DNA of 38,199 nt from IDS-8 sp964424805 (GCA_964424805.1 CAYRKH010000025.1:1-38199); one strand, 5' to 3'; shown: positions 24,639 through 32,891, numbered from the stretch's first letter. The notes: generated by a model not told the origin, from the sequence alone. Numbers and translations are program-made.

Positions 24639-24739
24639 TGTAGGAGCGCGCATCGCGCGCGATGCCACGCCATCAAGATCTGGCACGCCGGTAGCCAGCG
24701 ATGAGGCCGGTGGCATCGCGCGCGATGCGCGCTCCTACA
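24639..24739. repeat. Perfect inverted pair of 30-base REP elements between uraH and the RidA-like gene
   Basis: The 30 bases at 24639-24668 (TGTAGGAGCGCGC...GCGCGATGCCAC) and the reverse complement of 24710-24739 are identical. The 41-base centre is not repeated. The pair lies in the 351-base divergent intergenic region (24579-24929). That region otherwise holds the uraH promoter at one end and a weak TGCTACTTT -10-like sequence (24821-24829) that could serve the plus-strand gene. Confidence 0.92.
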
Positions 24740-24929
24740 GGGGGGTTGCGGTGAACGGTGGCGATTCTGTCGGCAGCCCGGCCAGGGCGCCGTTGCAACA
24801 CGGTGGCGCGGCACGGCTTGTGCTACTTTAACCCCGGGTTTTGTCCCGCCGGGCGGGGCCGGCCTGCCGCGCCGGTGAGCGCCCGCGCGGTCGAGCCCAC
24901 CGAATCCGAAAACATCACGAGGACCTGCC

Positions 24930-25406
24930 ATGACCCTGACGAGACTGCTGTTGCCCGGCCTCGCCCTGCTGTGCGCCGCCTGCCAGCCGCCCGCGGACGG
25001 CGCCCCGGCCGGCGCGGCTTCGCCGGAGATCGAGTACATCGACATGCCCGGCATGGAGGGGCTGGACCTGCCCTTCTCCGCCGCCGTCCGGGTGGACCAG
25101 ACAATCTATCTCTCCGGCATGATCGGCAACCTCCCGGGCACGATGGAGCTTGCCCCCGGGGGTATCCAGGGCCAGACGCGCCAGGCGCTCGAGAACGTCA
25201 AGGCCGCGGTCGAGCACGCCGGCTCGTCGATGGACCGGGTCGTCAAGTGCACGGTGTTCCTCGCCGACATGGACGAGTGGGCGGCGATGAACGAGGTCTA
25301 CGTCACTTTCTTCCAAACGCCGCCGGCGCGGAGCGCGTTCGGTGCGAACGGGCTCGCGCTGGACGGGAAGCTCGAGATCGAGTGCATCGCGGTCGCGGGT
25401 AGCTGA
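24930..25406 (+). CDS. RidA/YjgF-family protein with a lipoprotein signal
   Basis: This 158-residue protein begins MTLTRLLLPGLALLCAACQP, a clear lipobox (CAAC, Cys at residue 18), followed by a G/A/P linker. The RidA fold follows: VRVDQTIYLSGMIGNLPGTM, QTRQALENVKAAVEHAGSSMDRVVKCTVFLADMDEW, and near the end PPARSAFGANGLALDGKLEIECIAV. The Arg of PARS and the Glu of IECIAV are at the positions used for enamine/imine hydrolysis in RidA. RidA proteins are normally cytoplasmic, so an exported lipid-anchored form is uncommon. It is transcribed away from the purine operon. The ATG has GAGGA six bases upstream. A role in handling a reactive purine intermediate is possible but unproved. Confidence 0.88.
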   Translation: MTLTRLLLPGLALLCAACQPPADGAPAGAASPEIEYIDMPGMEGLDLPFSAAVRVDQTIYLSGMIGNLPGTMELAPGGIQGQTRQALENVKAAVEHAGSSMDRVVKCTVFLADMDEWAAMNEVYVTFFQTPPARSAFGANGLALDGKLEIECIAVAGS

Positions 25407-25474
25407 CGTCCCGCCCCGGGGGCGATCGATCGGTGCCGGCGGCTGGTACACCGGTGGGCGTACGGCCGCGCGCC

Positions 25475-25504
25475 GTGGCATCGCGCGCGGTGCGCGCTCC
25501 TACA
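25475..25504 (-). repeat. REP element upstream of the adenosine kinase-like gene
   Basis: Read minus, it is TGTAGGAGCGCGCACCGCGC then GCGATGCCAC, identical in sequence to the copy at 1282-1311. It stands alone, 68 bases after the RidA-like gene and 44 bases before the next start codon. Confidence 0.85.
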
Positions 25505-25548
25505 GTGTGCGGTGATAGGATGGCTCGTTTTGGACGAGAGGGGCTGGA

Positions 25549-26526
25549 ATGGCGGGACGGGTTCAACTGCTGGGGATCAGCAACGCGATTGTGGACGTGC
25601 TGGCGCACGTGGACGACGCGTTTCTCGAAAGAATCGGCGCGCCGCGCGGATCGATGACGCTGATCGACGAGGAGCAGGCAGCACGGATCTACGACATGAT
25701 GGGACCGGCGACCGAGGCTTCGGGCGGCTCGGTTGCCAATACCGTCGCGAATTTCGCCGGGCTTGGCGGCCGGGCAGCCTACATCGGCCGGGTCAAGGCC
25801 GACCAGCTCGGTGAGATCTTCGTGCACGACATGCGCTCGCTGGGGGTGGACGTGCGGCTGGCGCCGGCGAAGAACGGCCTGCCGACGGCGCGCAGCCATA
25901 TCCTGATCACCCCGGACGGCCAGCGGACCATGCAAACCTATCTCGGCGCGTGCACCGAGCTCGCCGTCGCCGACGTTACCGGCGAAACCGTGGGTGAGCC
26001 CGAGATCCTGCTGGTCGAAGGGTACTTGTGGGACCTGCCGGAGGGTCCGGCGCTGATCGCCGAGGCCATCCGGATTGCGCAGGCACGCTCGGCGAAAATA
26101 GCCCTGTCCCTGTCGGATTCGTTCTGCGTCGATCGGCACCGGGCCGAATTCCTGCAGGCGGTCTCCGGCCCCGTGGACATGGTGTTCGCCGATGACGAAG
26201 AGGTGATGGCACTTTTCGAAGCGAAAGATTTCGACGAGGTCATGCGCCGCGTGCCGGAGTACGACCGGCTGTTCGTGATGACGCGCTCGGAGCAAGGCTC
26301 GGTGGTCGTCCACGGCGAGCTGACCGTCGTGCAGCCCGCCATCCCGGTCGAAAAAGTCGTCGATACGACCGGCGCGGGCGATGCCTACACCGCCGGTTTC
26401 CTGCACGGCCTCGCCTCGGGCGAGCCGTTGGAGACCTGCGCGGCGCTTGCCACGAACTGCGCGACCGGGGTCATCCAGAAGGTCGGTGCCCGCATCGACC
26501 GAACGATGCTGGAGGCGCGCACCTGA
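25549..26526 (+). CDS. PfkB-family kinase, adenosine kinase type
   Basis: This 325-residue kinase probably phosphorylates adenosine (or a related nucleoside or sugar) with ATP. LGISNAIVDVLAHVDDAFL opens the protein, ASGGSVANTVANFAGLGG at about residues 57-74 is the first PfkB signature and substrate-binding block, and VVDTTGAGDAYTAGFLHGLA near 268-287 is the second, with the catalytic Asp and the anion hole. The order and spacing match bacterial adenosine-kinase-like proteins annotated in gammaproteobacteria. AGAGGGG precedes the ATG. It ends one base before the GTG of a cytochrome P450, so the two are likely expressed together. Confidence 0.85.
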   Translation: MAGRVQLLGISNAIVDVLAHVDDAFLERIGAPRGSMTLIDEEQAARIYDMMGPATEASGGSVANTVANFAGLGGRAAYIGRVKADQLGEIFVHDMRSLGVDVRLAPAKNGLPTARSHILITPDGQRTMQTYLGACTELAVADVTGETVGEPEILLVEGYLWDLPEGPALIAEAIRIAQARSAKIALSLSDSFCVDRHRAEFLQAVSGPVDMVFADDEEVMALFEAKDFDEVMRRVPEYDRLFVMTRSEQGSVVVHGELTVVQPAIPVEKVVDTTGAGDAYTAGFLHGLASGEPLETCAALATNCATGVIQKVGARIDRTMLEART

Positions 26527-26527
26527 C

Positions 26528-27745
26528 GTGAATCCCGCCGCCGCCGCGTTCGACCCTTACACGGCGGAGTTCGCGGCGGATCCCTACCCCGTCTACGCGG
26601 CCCTGCGGGAGGCGACGCCGGTACTGCGCTCCGACGCGCTGGACCTGACGCTCGTCGCCCGCTACCGGGACATCGTGCGCCTCCTGGGTGATCGCCGCCT
26701 CACCCGGGATCCGGGAGCGCTGGGGCAGGACGCGCCGCCGGTGCCCCACGCCGGCGACATGCCCTGCTACGACCGCTACGTCCGGGTCAACCTGCTCGAG
26801 ACGGAGGGCGCGACCCACGCACGGCTGCGCCGCCTGCTGGGCGCGGCGCTGAATCCGCGCCGGGTACAGGAGCTCGGCGGACGTATAGAGGCGATCGCGC
26901 GCGAGCTCATCGGGCGCATCGAGCCGGGGGCCACGGTCGATTTCATGGCCGAGGTCGCGGAGCCGCTGCCGGTGACCGTCATCGCCGAGCTCCTGGGCTG
27001 GCCCCGCGATGCGCGCGACCGCCTGCGGCCGTGGTCCGCGCATATCGTGCGCCTGTACGAGAAGGATGCGGATGCCGACGACCGGCGGCGGGCCGAGACC
27101 GCCTGCCGCGAGTTCGCCTCGATGCTGGACGCGCTCATCGACGAGCGGCGGCGCCGGCCGCGGGACGACTTCATCAGCGACCTCGCGGCCCGGCTCGATG
27201 CCGGTGACGGTGAGGGGCTGTCGGGGGACGAGCTCATCGCGAGCTGCATGCTGCTCCTGAACGCCGGTCACGAGGCGACGGTAAACGCGGCCTGCAACGG
27301 ATTGCTGGCGCTGCTCAGGCATGACCACGCGTGGCGGACCCTGGCGGAGCGGCCGGCGCTCGCCGGGAGTGCCGTCGAGGAGATGCTGCGATACGACCCG
27401 CCGCTGCACCTGTTTCACCGCTACCTGCTGGCGGACGTCGAAGTCGGGGGCGTGACGGTGCCGCGCGGCGGCAAGGTGGGCCTGCTGTACGGGTCCGGCA
27501 ACCGCGACCCGGAGGCGTTTCCCGACCCCGACCGCTTCGCTATCGAGCGGACGCCGAACCGCCACCTCGCCTTCGGGGCGGGAACGCATTTCTGCCTCGG
27601 AGCGCCGCTCGCGAGACTGGAGCTGCGGACGTTGTTCGGGGTGCTTACCGGGAGCGGCCGGCGGTTCGCGCTGGCGGAGGAGCCGGAGTATCGGCGGGGA
27701 CTGGTCTTCCGCGGATTGAACAGGCTGCTGGTGGAGGCCGCGTAG
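26528..27745 (+). CDS. Cytochrome P450 (class I bacterial type)
   Basis: This 405-residue haem monooxygenase has the full set of landmarks. The I-helix is LLNAGHEATVN, where the usual Thr next to the acid is Ala followed by Thr. EEMLRYDPP is the ExxR motif, and HLAFGAGTHFCLGAPLARLE carries the haem Cys (near residue 357). Nothing in the first residues suggests a membrane anchor, so it is soluble and needs a separate ferredoxin and reductase, not seen here. The start is the GTG at 26528, one base after the kinase stop, with GGAGG 12 bases upstream. Starts further upstream would lie in the kinase gene. The substrate is unknown. The TAG stop is part of a GTAGGA sequence. Confidence 0.92.
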   Translation: MNPAAAAFDPYTAEFAADPYPVYAALREATPVLRSDALDLTLVARYRDIVRLLGDRRLTRDPGALGQDAPPVPHAGDMPCYDRYVRVNLLETEGATHARLRRLLGAALNPRRVQELGGRIEAIARELIGRIEPGATVDFMAEVAEPLPVTVIAELLGWPRDARDRLRPWSAHIVRLYEKDADADDRRRAETACREFASMLDALIDERRRRPRDDFISDLAARLDAGDGEGLSGDELIASCMLLLNAGHEATVNAACNGLLALLRHDHAWRTLAERPALAGSAVEEMLRYDPPLHLFHRYLLADVEVGGVTVPRGGKVGLLYGSGNRDPEAFPDPDRFAIERTPNRHLAFGAGTHFCLGAPLARLELRTLFGVLTGSGRRFALAEEPEYRRGLVFRGLNRLLVEAA

Positions 27746-27749
27746 GACT

Positions 27750-27778
27750 GGCTCCTACGGCACCGGGCCGTAGGAGCC
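27750..27778. repeat. Twelve-base-pair hairpin made of two REP heads, between convergent genes
   Basis: GGCTCCTACGGC (27750-27761) and GCCGTAGGAGCC (27767-27778) pair perfectly around the loop ACCGG. The arms contain the GTAGGAGC head of the REP family, facing each other. It lies between the ends of the P450 (plus) and the second long ExbB gene (minus). No T-run follows on either strand, so an intrinsic terminator is uncertain; it may protect 3' ends. Confidence 0.7.
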
Positions 27779-27788
27779 GTCCAGGGTC

Positions 27789-29426
27789 TTAGGCGCTACC
27801 CTGCTGCTGGCCTTTGCGGGTCTCGATGATGGTCCTGGCGAGGAGCTGTTCGCTCTGCTCGTCGAGGATCTGCATGATGCCGCGCGAGAACGCGGTCAGG
27901 CCCGCGTTGATGAACAGCAGCGGCAGTGCGATGCCGAGGCCGAGCACCGTCGCGATCATGGCCTGGCCGATACCGTGCGCCATGAGGCGGGGATCGCTGG
28001 TGCCGGACGCCACGATGGCATGGAACGTGATAATCATGCCGACGACGGTGCCGATCAGGCCGAGCAGCGGACCGGCGGCCACGCAGAGGCGGAGGAACGC
28101 CTGGAAGCGTTCCAGCTTCGGCACTTCGCGGAGCACCGCTTCCGACAGCCTGAGCTCCGCAAGCTCGAGGTTCTCCGGCGCCTGGTGCGTTTTCTCACCG
28201 TTGCTCTTGCCGAAGGCCAGCAGCAGCCGTCCCAGCGGGTTGTCGCGTTTCGGCTGCGACAGGTTGGCAAGCTGCGACCGGACGGCCAGGCGGGTCCTGA
28301 TCAGGTAGGCGTACTGGAATATCGACAGCAGCACGCCGAGGATACCGACGAAGATGATGACATAGCCGACCACTTCACCGAGGGCGATACGCTGCAGCCA
28401 GTTGGGCCGCTGCAGGTAGACGCCGAGCAGCGCACCGCTCGCCGGATCGACCACCGCCTTCGTGTAGCCTGAACCCGGCGCGGTAGTGGCCAGGTTGGCG
28501 GCGATGCTGCGGAAATTGCCGGCGAGCTGCCCGCTCAGTTCGGTGAGCTTCTGTTCGCTGGGCAGGTAACCCAGGTAGTCGCTGCCGCTGGTCACCGTGA
28601 ATGAGCCCACGCGTATGACTTCCTGCGGAGCGGTCTCGAGGGCTGCGCCCGGCTCCACGGCTTGCTCGATGCCGCCCTGGCCCGGCTGCCGGCTCAGGTC
28701 GACGGCGAACTGCTCGTCGAGCGACTCGGGTTTCGCGCTCTCGTCGATCTGGATGACGTCCGCCTGGTACCGGACGACCTCGCCGGCCATGGTCATTTCC
28801 CGCATCAGCTCGAACCACAGCCGCTCGAGCTCGTGGATCGACGGCAGCGCCTTCGCGGCCGCGATGCGAACCATGAACTCGGATCGCTCTTCCTCTCCCT
28901 CAGCCGGCTTGAGCTGCGTCGAAATCAGGGACTCACGCAGCACGCCGGATGCGTCGCCGGCAATCTGCCGGGTCACACCGAAGAGCTCGCCGAGGTTACC
29001 CTGGTGCTGTTCGAGCAGCGCGGTGATCTCGGAAATCCGCGCTTCGTTTGCCTCCCAGCGCCGGTCGAGCTCCTGGCTGTAGGCCTCGGCCCGGTCGCGG
29101 CGGGCACGCATCTGGCGCGTCGCCTCCTGCTGCGCGGCCAGGTCTCGCCGCGCGGCGGCTTCCTTCTGCTGCATGAGCTGCGCTTCGCGCTCGCGCATCT
29201 GCTGGATCTGCTGCTGGAGCTGGGAAAATACCTGCTGCCGCTCGCGCCGCTCGGCCTCCGCCTTCGCCGCTTCCGCAGCGGCCTGCTGCGCGGCCTGGTC
29301 CTCCTGGGACTGGGCGCGCGCCTCGAAGGCCGGGAGCAACATCGCTGCCGCCAACCCCGCAAACAGGGCGAGCCGCAGGTGTTCCAGGCGGGAGCGCCCG
29401 CCGGTCTCGATCCCCGCGCGCATCAC
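27789..29426 (-). CDS. Long MotA/TolQ/ExbB-family protein, TtpC-like (copy 2)
   Basis: This 545-residue protein has a signal peptide (LALFAGLAAAMLLPAFEARA, residues 18-37), then a long Gln/Glu/Ala/Arg-rich coiled coil (about 38-120), a periplasmic region, and a C-terminal ExbB channel domain. Membrane helices are VVGYVIIFVGILGVLLSIFQYAYLI near 350, LCVAAGPLLGLIGTVVGMIITF near 450, and AMIATVLGLGIALPLLFINAGL near 490. Its last 120 residues are very close to those of the gene at 33406-34839 (EVPKLERFQAFLRL, GLIGTVVGMIITF, SDPRLMA.GIGQAMIATVLGLGI). In Vibrio the long ExbB-like TtpC assists the TonB2 system. The start is taken as GTG at 29426, which overlaps the upstream stop as GTGA like the first copy; the ATG at 29423 is nearly as likely. 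Confidence 0.85.
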   Translation of the reverse strand: MMRAGIETGGRSRLEHLRLALFAGLAAAMLLPAFEARAQSQEDQAAQQAAAEAAKAEAERRERQQVFSQLQQQIQQMREREAQLMQQKEAAARRDLAAQQEATRQMRARRDRAEAYSQELDRRWEANEARISEITALLEQHQGNLGELFGVTRQIAGDASGVLRESLISTQLKPAEGEEERSEFMVRIAAAKALPSIHELERLWFELMREMTMAGEVVRYQADVIQIDESAKPESLDEQFAVDLSRQPGQGGIEQAVEPGAALETAPQEVIRVGSFTVTSGSDYLGYLPSEQKLTELSGQLAGNFRSIAANLATTAPGSGYTKAVVDPASGALLGVYLQRPNWLQRIALGEVVGYVIIFVGILGVLLSIFQYAYLIRTRLAVRSQLANLSQPKRDNPLGRLLLAFGKSNGEKTHQAPENLELAELRLSEAVLREVPKLERFQAFLRLCVAAGPLLGLIGTVVGMIITFHAIVASGTSDPRLMAHGIGQAMIATVLGLGIALPLLFINAGLTAFSRGIMQILDEQSEQLLARTIIETRKGQQQGSA

Positions 29427-30091
29427 GAGCGGCTCTCCGGCGTGGGCACGGGCAACTCGACGACGTCGGGCGCCAGGGTTTCACCGGCCATCCGGATCGC
29501 CTCCTCAACGGCGCGTGCATAACGGGAATCGACGACCCAGGAGTTGGAGTGCCGGTCCCAGTAGCCGGTCTCCTCCCCGTCGGTCGTGCGGTACATCAAG
29601 GATATCCGACCCAGGTGAATGAACTGGACGTCGCGGCCATCGAGCTTGCCGGGATAAGCCTGCATGTTGCGGCCGTACTCGATCTCGATCGAATACGCCT
29701 CCAGCACCCGGCGGAACTTCTCCGCGACCGAATCGTCCCCCTCCATCAGGGTACGCAAGGTGTCGATGCGCCGGCTGCGCTCTTCCGGCAGGAAAGGCAG
29801 GTCGTTCGCCACGAACTGCTCGAGCTCGGTGAACATGCGCTGCACGAGCGGCTGCACCTGCTCGGCGGTAGCGGCAAGCCCCCCGATCTGCTCCGTGAGT
29901 GATGCGATATCGCCCTGCTGTGAAGCCAGCAGCTGCTCGAGGTACGCGTTGGACTGGCTGTACCGATCGACCTCAGCCATCACTTCCGCGTACTCGCTGC
30001 CGGCCTCCTGCGCGACAACCGGGCCGGCCGCCGCGGCGAGCATCACAGCGACCAGAGGGGCCCCGCCGAACCTGTACCAACCTTGGGTCAT
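29423..30091 (-). CDS. DUF3450 protein (copy 2)
   Basis: This 222-residue exported protein has a signal peptide (PLVAVMLAAAAGPVVAQ), then a coiled coil (SEYAEVMAEVDRYSQSNAYLEQLLASQQGDI) and the DUF3450 core: EQFVANDLPFLPEERSRRIDTL, VLEAYSIEIEYGRNMQAY and IHLGRISLMYRTTDGEETGYWD. These blocks match the gene at 34836-35669, so the two are paralogues. DUF3450 genes commonly precede ttpC in TonB2-type clusters and their role is unknown. I chose the ATG at 30091 (AGGA 11 bases upstream); a GTG at 30115 would add eight residues. It overlaps the next gene by four bases. Confidence 0.82.
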   Translation of the reverse strand: MTQGWYRFGGAPLVAVMLAAAAGPVVAQEAGSEYAEVMAEVDRYSQSNAYLEQLLASQQGDIASLTEQIGGLAATAEQVQPLVQRMFTELEQFVANDLPFLPEERSRRIDTLRTLMEGDDSVAEKFRRVLEAYSIEIEYGRNMQAYPGKLDGRDVQFIHLGRISLMYRTTDGEETGYWDRHSNSWVVDSRYARAVEEAIRMAGETLAPDVVELPVPTPESRS

Positions 30092-30183
30092 AATCTGAAA
30101 AATCCTGTCACTCACAATTCTTGTACCGGAACAGCCCCGGTTCTGCCGTGGCTGCCGCTCCCCCTGTTGAATTCGCGCCTCGG

Positions 30184-31419
30184 CTATCTCGAGTCGATCA
30201 GCTTGATGTAGTCACTCGCCATCTCGCGCTGCTGCGGCGAGCGCGTGGCGCGCTGGAAGTACTCCCTGGCGTCACGCGGCTTTTCGAGGTTGAAGAGCGC
30301 GATGCCCATAAGCAGGTTCGCCTGGCCGGGATCTTCGAGGTTGCCTTTTTGCATGGCCTCCTGCAGCGCATCGGCGGCGGCCTGCCAGTCCTCGCGCTGG
30401 ATATGCACCTGGCCCAGGCGCATGTACAGATCGCCGTTGTTTGACAGCTCTGCGGCGCGCGACAGCGGCGGTATGGCCTCCTCGAAATCGCGCGCCTGGA
30501 TCCAGGCGTTGGCGAGCTTCTCGTAGGTTTCAGAGTCGGTCTGTACGGTGCCGTTATCCATCGCCTCTTTCAGCACTCGCGCGGCCCGGTAGGGAATCTC
30601 GTTGAAGCGCAGCATGTCGGACAGGCGCTGGTACTCCGAACCCTGCTGCAGGAAACCGGCGTTGTAGGCGATCTGCATCGCCGCCAGCGCGTTGGCGTAC
30701 TCCTCCTGCTGCTGGTACAGGGAAGAGAGGCGCAGCCAATGGTTCTTTTCCTGCGGCTCCATTGCGATCAGCCGCTCCAGCAAAGGCAGTGCGTCGTCGT
30801 AGTTCTCGCGCGTCAGGTACAGCGCGAGCAGCAGCTCGATCCAGCTCGGCTGCGGGTTGGCGCTCAGTTCCACCGCCTTTTTCGCCGGCTCGAGCGCGGC
30901 GTTCAGGTCTTCCATCTGGTAGTACGCGGCAGCCAGCAGGTAGTAGGCCGCCGAGTTGGGCTCCGCCGCTGTACGGAACCATTCCTCCAGCGCCGCCGCG
31001 CCCTCCTTCCAGTTTTCCTCGGCCATGTAGATCTGCGCGATCTGGTACTTCGCCTGGGATACCTCGCGCTGGTTGAAGCCGCCGGCGTTGATCGCCTGCT
31101 GGAGATGCCCGCGCGCCGCGGCGTAATCGCCTTCCGAGTACTCGATGCCGGACCAGATCTGCTCGACACGGCTGCGCTCGTACGGGCTCAGCCGGTCGAG
31201 GTTGATGTCGGCCAGCACGGCCCGGGCGCTCGCGTAGTCATCGTTGTTGAGGAACTCGATGGCTTCGTTCAGCTTCTCACCCGTGCGCTGGCTGATGGTC
31301 GGCGCGGAGCGGCGGCCCTCCTCCTCGTCCTGGGCGAACGCGGCGGACGGCATGGCCATCGCGAACACGGCCAGGGCGGCAGCGAACGAAATCAGGTAAT
31401 CACGAGTACGCAGAGGCAT
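30184..31419 (-). CDS. TPR-repeat periplasmic protein of the TonB system
   Basis: This 411-residue protein has a signal peptide (DYLISFAAALAVFAMAMPSAAFAQ, residues 7-30) and then about eight tetratricopeptide-like helical pairs from residue 48 on, for instance GDYAAARGHLQQAINAG, ENWKEGAAALEEWF, EDLNAALEPAKKAVEL, ENYDDALPLLERLI and EDWQAAADALQEAMQ. TPR proteins follow tonB2 in many TtpC-type clusters, where they may help the energy-coupling complex reach receptors; the role is not settled. GGAGG lies nine bases before the ATG at 31419, within the end of tonB. A 92-base gap follows before the second DUF3450 gene. Confidence 0.87.
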   Translation of the reverse strand: MPLRTRDYLISFAAALAVFAMAMPSAAFAQDEEEGRRSAPTISQRTGEKLNEAIEFLNNDDYASARAVLADINLDRLSPYERSRVEQIWSGIEYSEGDYAAARGHLQQAINAGGFNQREVSQAKYQIAQIYMAEENWKEGAAALEEWFRTAAEPNSAAYYLLAAAYYQMEDLNAALEPAKKAVELSANPQPSWIELLLALYLTRENYDDALPLLERLIAMEPQEKNHWLRLSSLYQQQEEYANALAAMQIAYNAGFLQQGSEYQRLSDMLRFNEIPYRAARVLKEAMDNGTVQTDSETYEKLANAWIQARDFEEAIPPLSRAAELSNNGDLYMRLGQVHIQREDWQAAADALQEAMQKGNLEDPGQANLLMGIALFNLEKPRDAREYFQRATRSPQQREMASDYIKLIDSR

Positions 31420-31423
31420 CTGC

Positions 31424-32026
31424 TTATTCCTCCAAGACAAAGCGGATGACCGTTTGCACGCCGACGCGCTCGACGGCGACGCCCCCTTCGATCTTCGGGT
31501 TGTAGCGCCAGCGCAGGATCGAGCGGATGGCCGCTTCGTCGAACAGCCCCGGCGGGTCGGCGGCGACCACCGTCGCGTCCGTGACCGCGCCGGTCGGCGT
31601 GATCGTGAACTGCACCTGCACCCAGCCTTCGATGCCGCGGCGCAGCGCGCGCGGCGGGTACTCCGGCGCAATGCGCACGAGCGGGATCACGTCGGTGTCG
31701 GAACCGGCGCTCAGGTCCATGCGGCCCAACGCGGTGGAGGTGTCGATGGTCGGCGTCAGCTGTGCGACGCTGCCGCCGACGTTGGTCGACGAGAAGGACA
31801 TCCGCGGCATTTCCGGCGCCGGCGGCGGCGGTTCGCGCTCGACCCGGTCCTCGCGCTTGGTCGCCGCTGCCGTATCGCGGCGCATGCGACTGAACTCGAT
31901 CTGGGTCGCCTCGATCATCTCTTCGACGTTGATGGGTTGGCTGATCAGTGACCACAGCACCCAGAACATGCCGATGGTCAGCGCCGAGCCGATTATTAGT
32001 GTCAATGGCAATCGCAGCATCATCAT
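31424..32026 (-). CDS. TonB2-type energy transducer
   Basis: This 200-residue protein passes energy from the ExbB/ExbD motor to outer-membrane receptors. One N-terminal helix (LPLTLIIGSALTIGMFWVLWSLI, residues 4-26) anchors it. A short charged and proline-containing linker follows (REPPPPAPEMP), then the TonB C-terminal domain: PLVRIAPEYPPRALRRGIEGWVQVQFTI, AADPPGLFDEAAIRSILRWRYNP and TVIRFVLEE. The APEYP motif is typical. The linker is short compared with E. coli TonB, as in TonB2 proteins. GAGGAGG lies eight bases before the ATG at 32026. Confidence 0.93.
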   Translation of the reverse strand: MMMLRLPLTLIIGSALTIGMFWVLWSLISQPINVEEMIEATQIEFSRMRRDTAAATKREDRVEREPPPPAPEMPRMSFSSTNVGGSVAQLTPTIDTSTALGRMDLSAGSDTDVIPLVRIAPEYPPRALRRGIEGWVQVQFTITPTGAVTDATVVAADPPGLFDEAAIRSILRWRYNPKIEGGVAVERVGVQTVIRFVLEE

Positions 32027-32039
32027 GACGGAATCCTCC

Positions 32040-32450
32040 TCAGCCGCTGCCAGGGTCGGCGGCAATGGACACTTCCGAAATGCCGCCGGCCTTCACTTCG
32101 TCCATTACTTGGGCAACGACCCCGGCCTCGGAGTTCCGGTCGGCGATGATGACCACCGTGTCGTCCGGACGCTCGATGTTGAGCCGCTCGATCATCGGCC
32201 TCAGGTCGCGCAGCTCGATGCGCTTGCGGTCCATCCAGATGTCCCCGTTCTCGCGGATGGCAATCAGCAGGTTACCCGACTCGCGGTGCTCCCCGGTGAC
32301 CGCCTCGGGCTTGAACACTGTGATGCCCGCCTCCTTGACGAAGGACGTTGTAATAATGAAGAAAATCAGGAGGTTAATCGTAAAGTCCAGCATCGGGGCA
32401 AGGTCGATGCCGGTATCCTCCGCTTCCGGTGCATGGCGTCGTGATTGCAT
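32040..32450 (-). CDS. ExbD-family protein (copy 2 of the pair)
   Basis: This 136-residue protein has one membrane helix, IDLAPMLDFTINLLIFFIITTSF (about 15-37), with the channel Asp in APMLDF. A periplasmic domain follows (LLIAIRENGDIWMD, DDTVVIIADRNSEAGVVAQVMDEV). It is 38 or so percent alike by eye to its neighbour at 32471-32881 but has its own C-terminus; the pair probably forms a mixed dimer in the ExbB ring. It begins 20 bases after the preceding stop. Confidence 0.92.
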   Translation of the reverse strand: MQSRRHAPEAEDTGIDLAPMLDFTINLLIFFIITTSFVKEAGITVFKPEAVTGEHRESGNLLIAIRENGDIWMDRKRIELRDLRPMIERLNIERPDDTVVIIADRNSEAGVVAQVMDEVKAGGISEVSIAADPGSG

Positions 32451-32470
32451 GCCGTCTACGTCCTCGCTCG

Positions 32471-32881
32471 CTACTGTGTGGTGGTGAAAGTAACGTCGTA
32501 GATGCCGCCCAGGTGCACCTGGTCGACTACCGTGACGAGGACGCCGGTCGGCGCCCGTTCCTGGGCGATGATGAGGACGCCCGCGTCGGGGTTCACCGCG
32601 CTCAGCCGCTCGACGTTGGCCCGCACCGCCCGGGGATCGACGACCCGGTTATCGACCCAGATCTCCCCGTTGTTCAGGACCTGGATGTTGATGCTCTCCT
32701 GGTCACTTTCCTGGGGCTGCTCAATCGCCTGCGGGCGGTTGACCATGAGGCTGGATTCCTTCACGAATACCGCGGTAATAATGAAGAAGATCAACAAGTT
32801 GATTACGAAGTCGAGCATCGGCGCAAGGTCGATGCCGTGCGAGCCCTCGTGTCCGACTTCGGATTGGCGTCTGATGCGCAT
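32471..32881 (-). CDS. ExbD-family protein (copy 1 of the pair)
   Basis: This 136-residue protein has a membrane helix, IDLAPMLDFVINLLIFFIITAVF (about 17-39), with the proton-carrying Asp in APMLDF. The periplasmic domain contains SINIQVLNNGEIWVDNRVV and GVLIIAQERAPTGVLVTVVDQV. It is encoded between the short ExbB and the second ExbD. Two different ExbD genes in tandem is a common but not universal arrangement in TtpC-type clusters. Confidence 0.92.
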   Translation of the reverse strand: MRIRRQSEVGHEGSHGIDLAPMLDFVINLLIFFIITAVFVKESSLMVNRPQAIEQPQESDQESINIQVLNNGEIWVDNRVVDPRAVRANVERLSAVNPDAGVLIIAQERAPTGVLVTVVDQVHLGGIYDVTFTTTQ

Positions 32882-32891
32882 AGCTTAGGAC

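Noticed and set aside
24639..24739. A CRISPR-like array
   Set aside because: The repeats are palindromic, occur singly or in inverted pairs, are spread over the window and have no regular spacers or cas genes. They are REP elements.
25513..25521. TGATAGGAT as an extended -10 for the adenosine kinase-like gene
   Set aside because: The hexamer is a poor match and no -35 is visible; it lies close to a REP element and the evidence is too thin.
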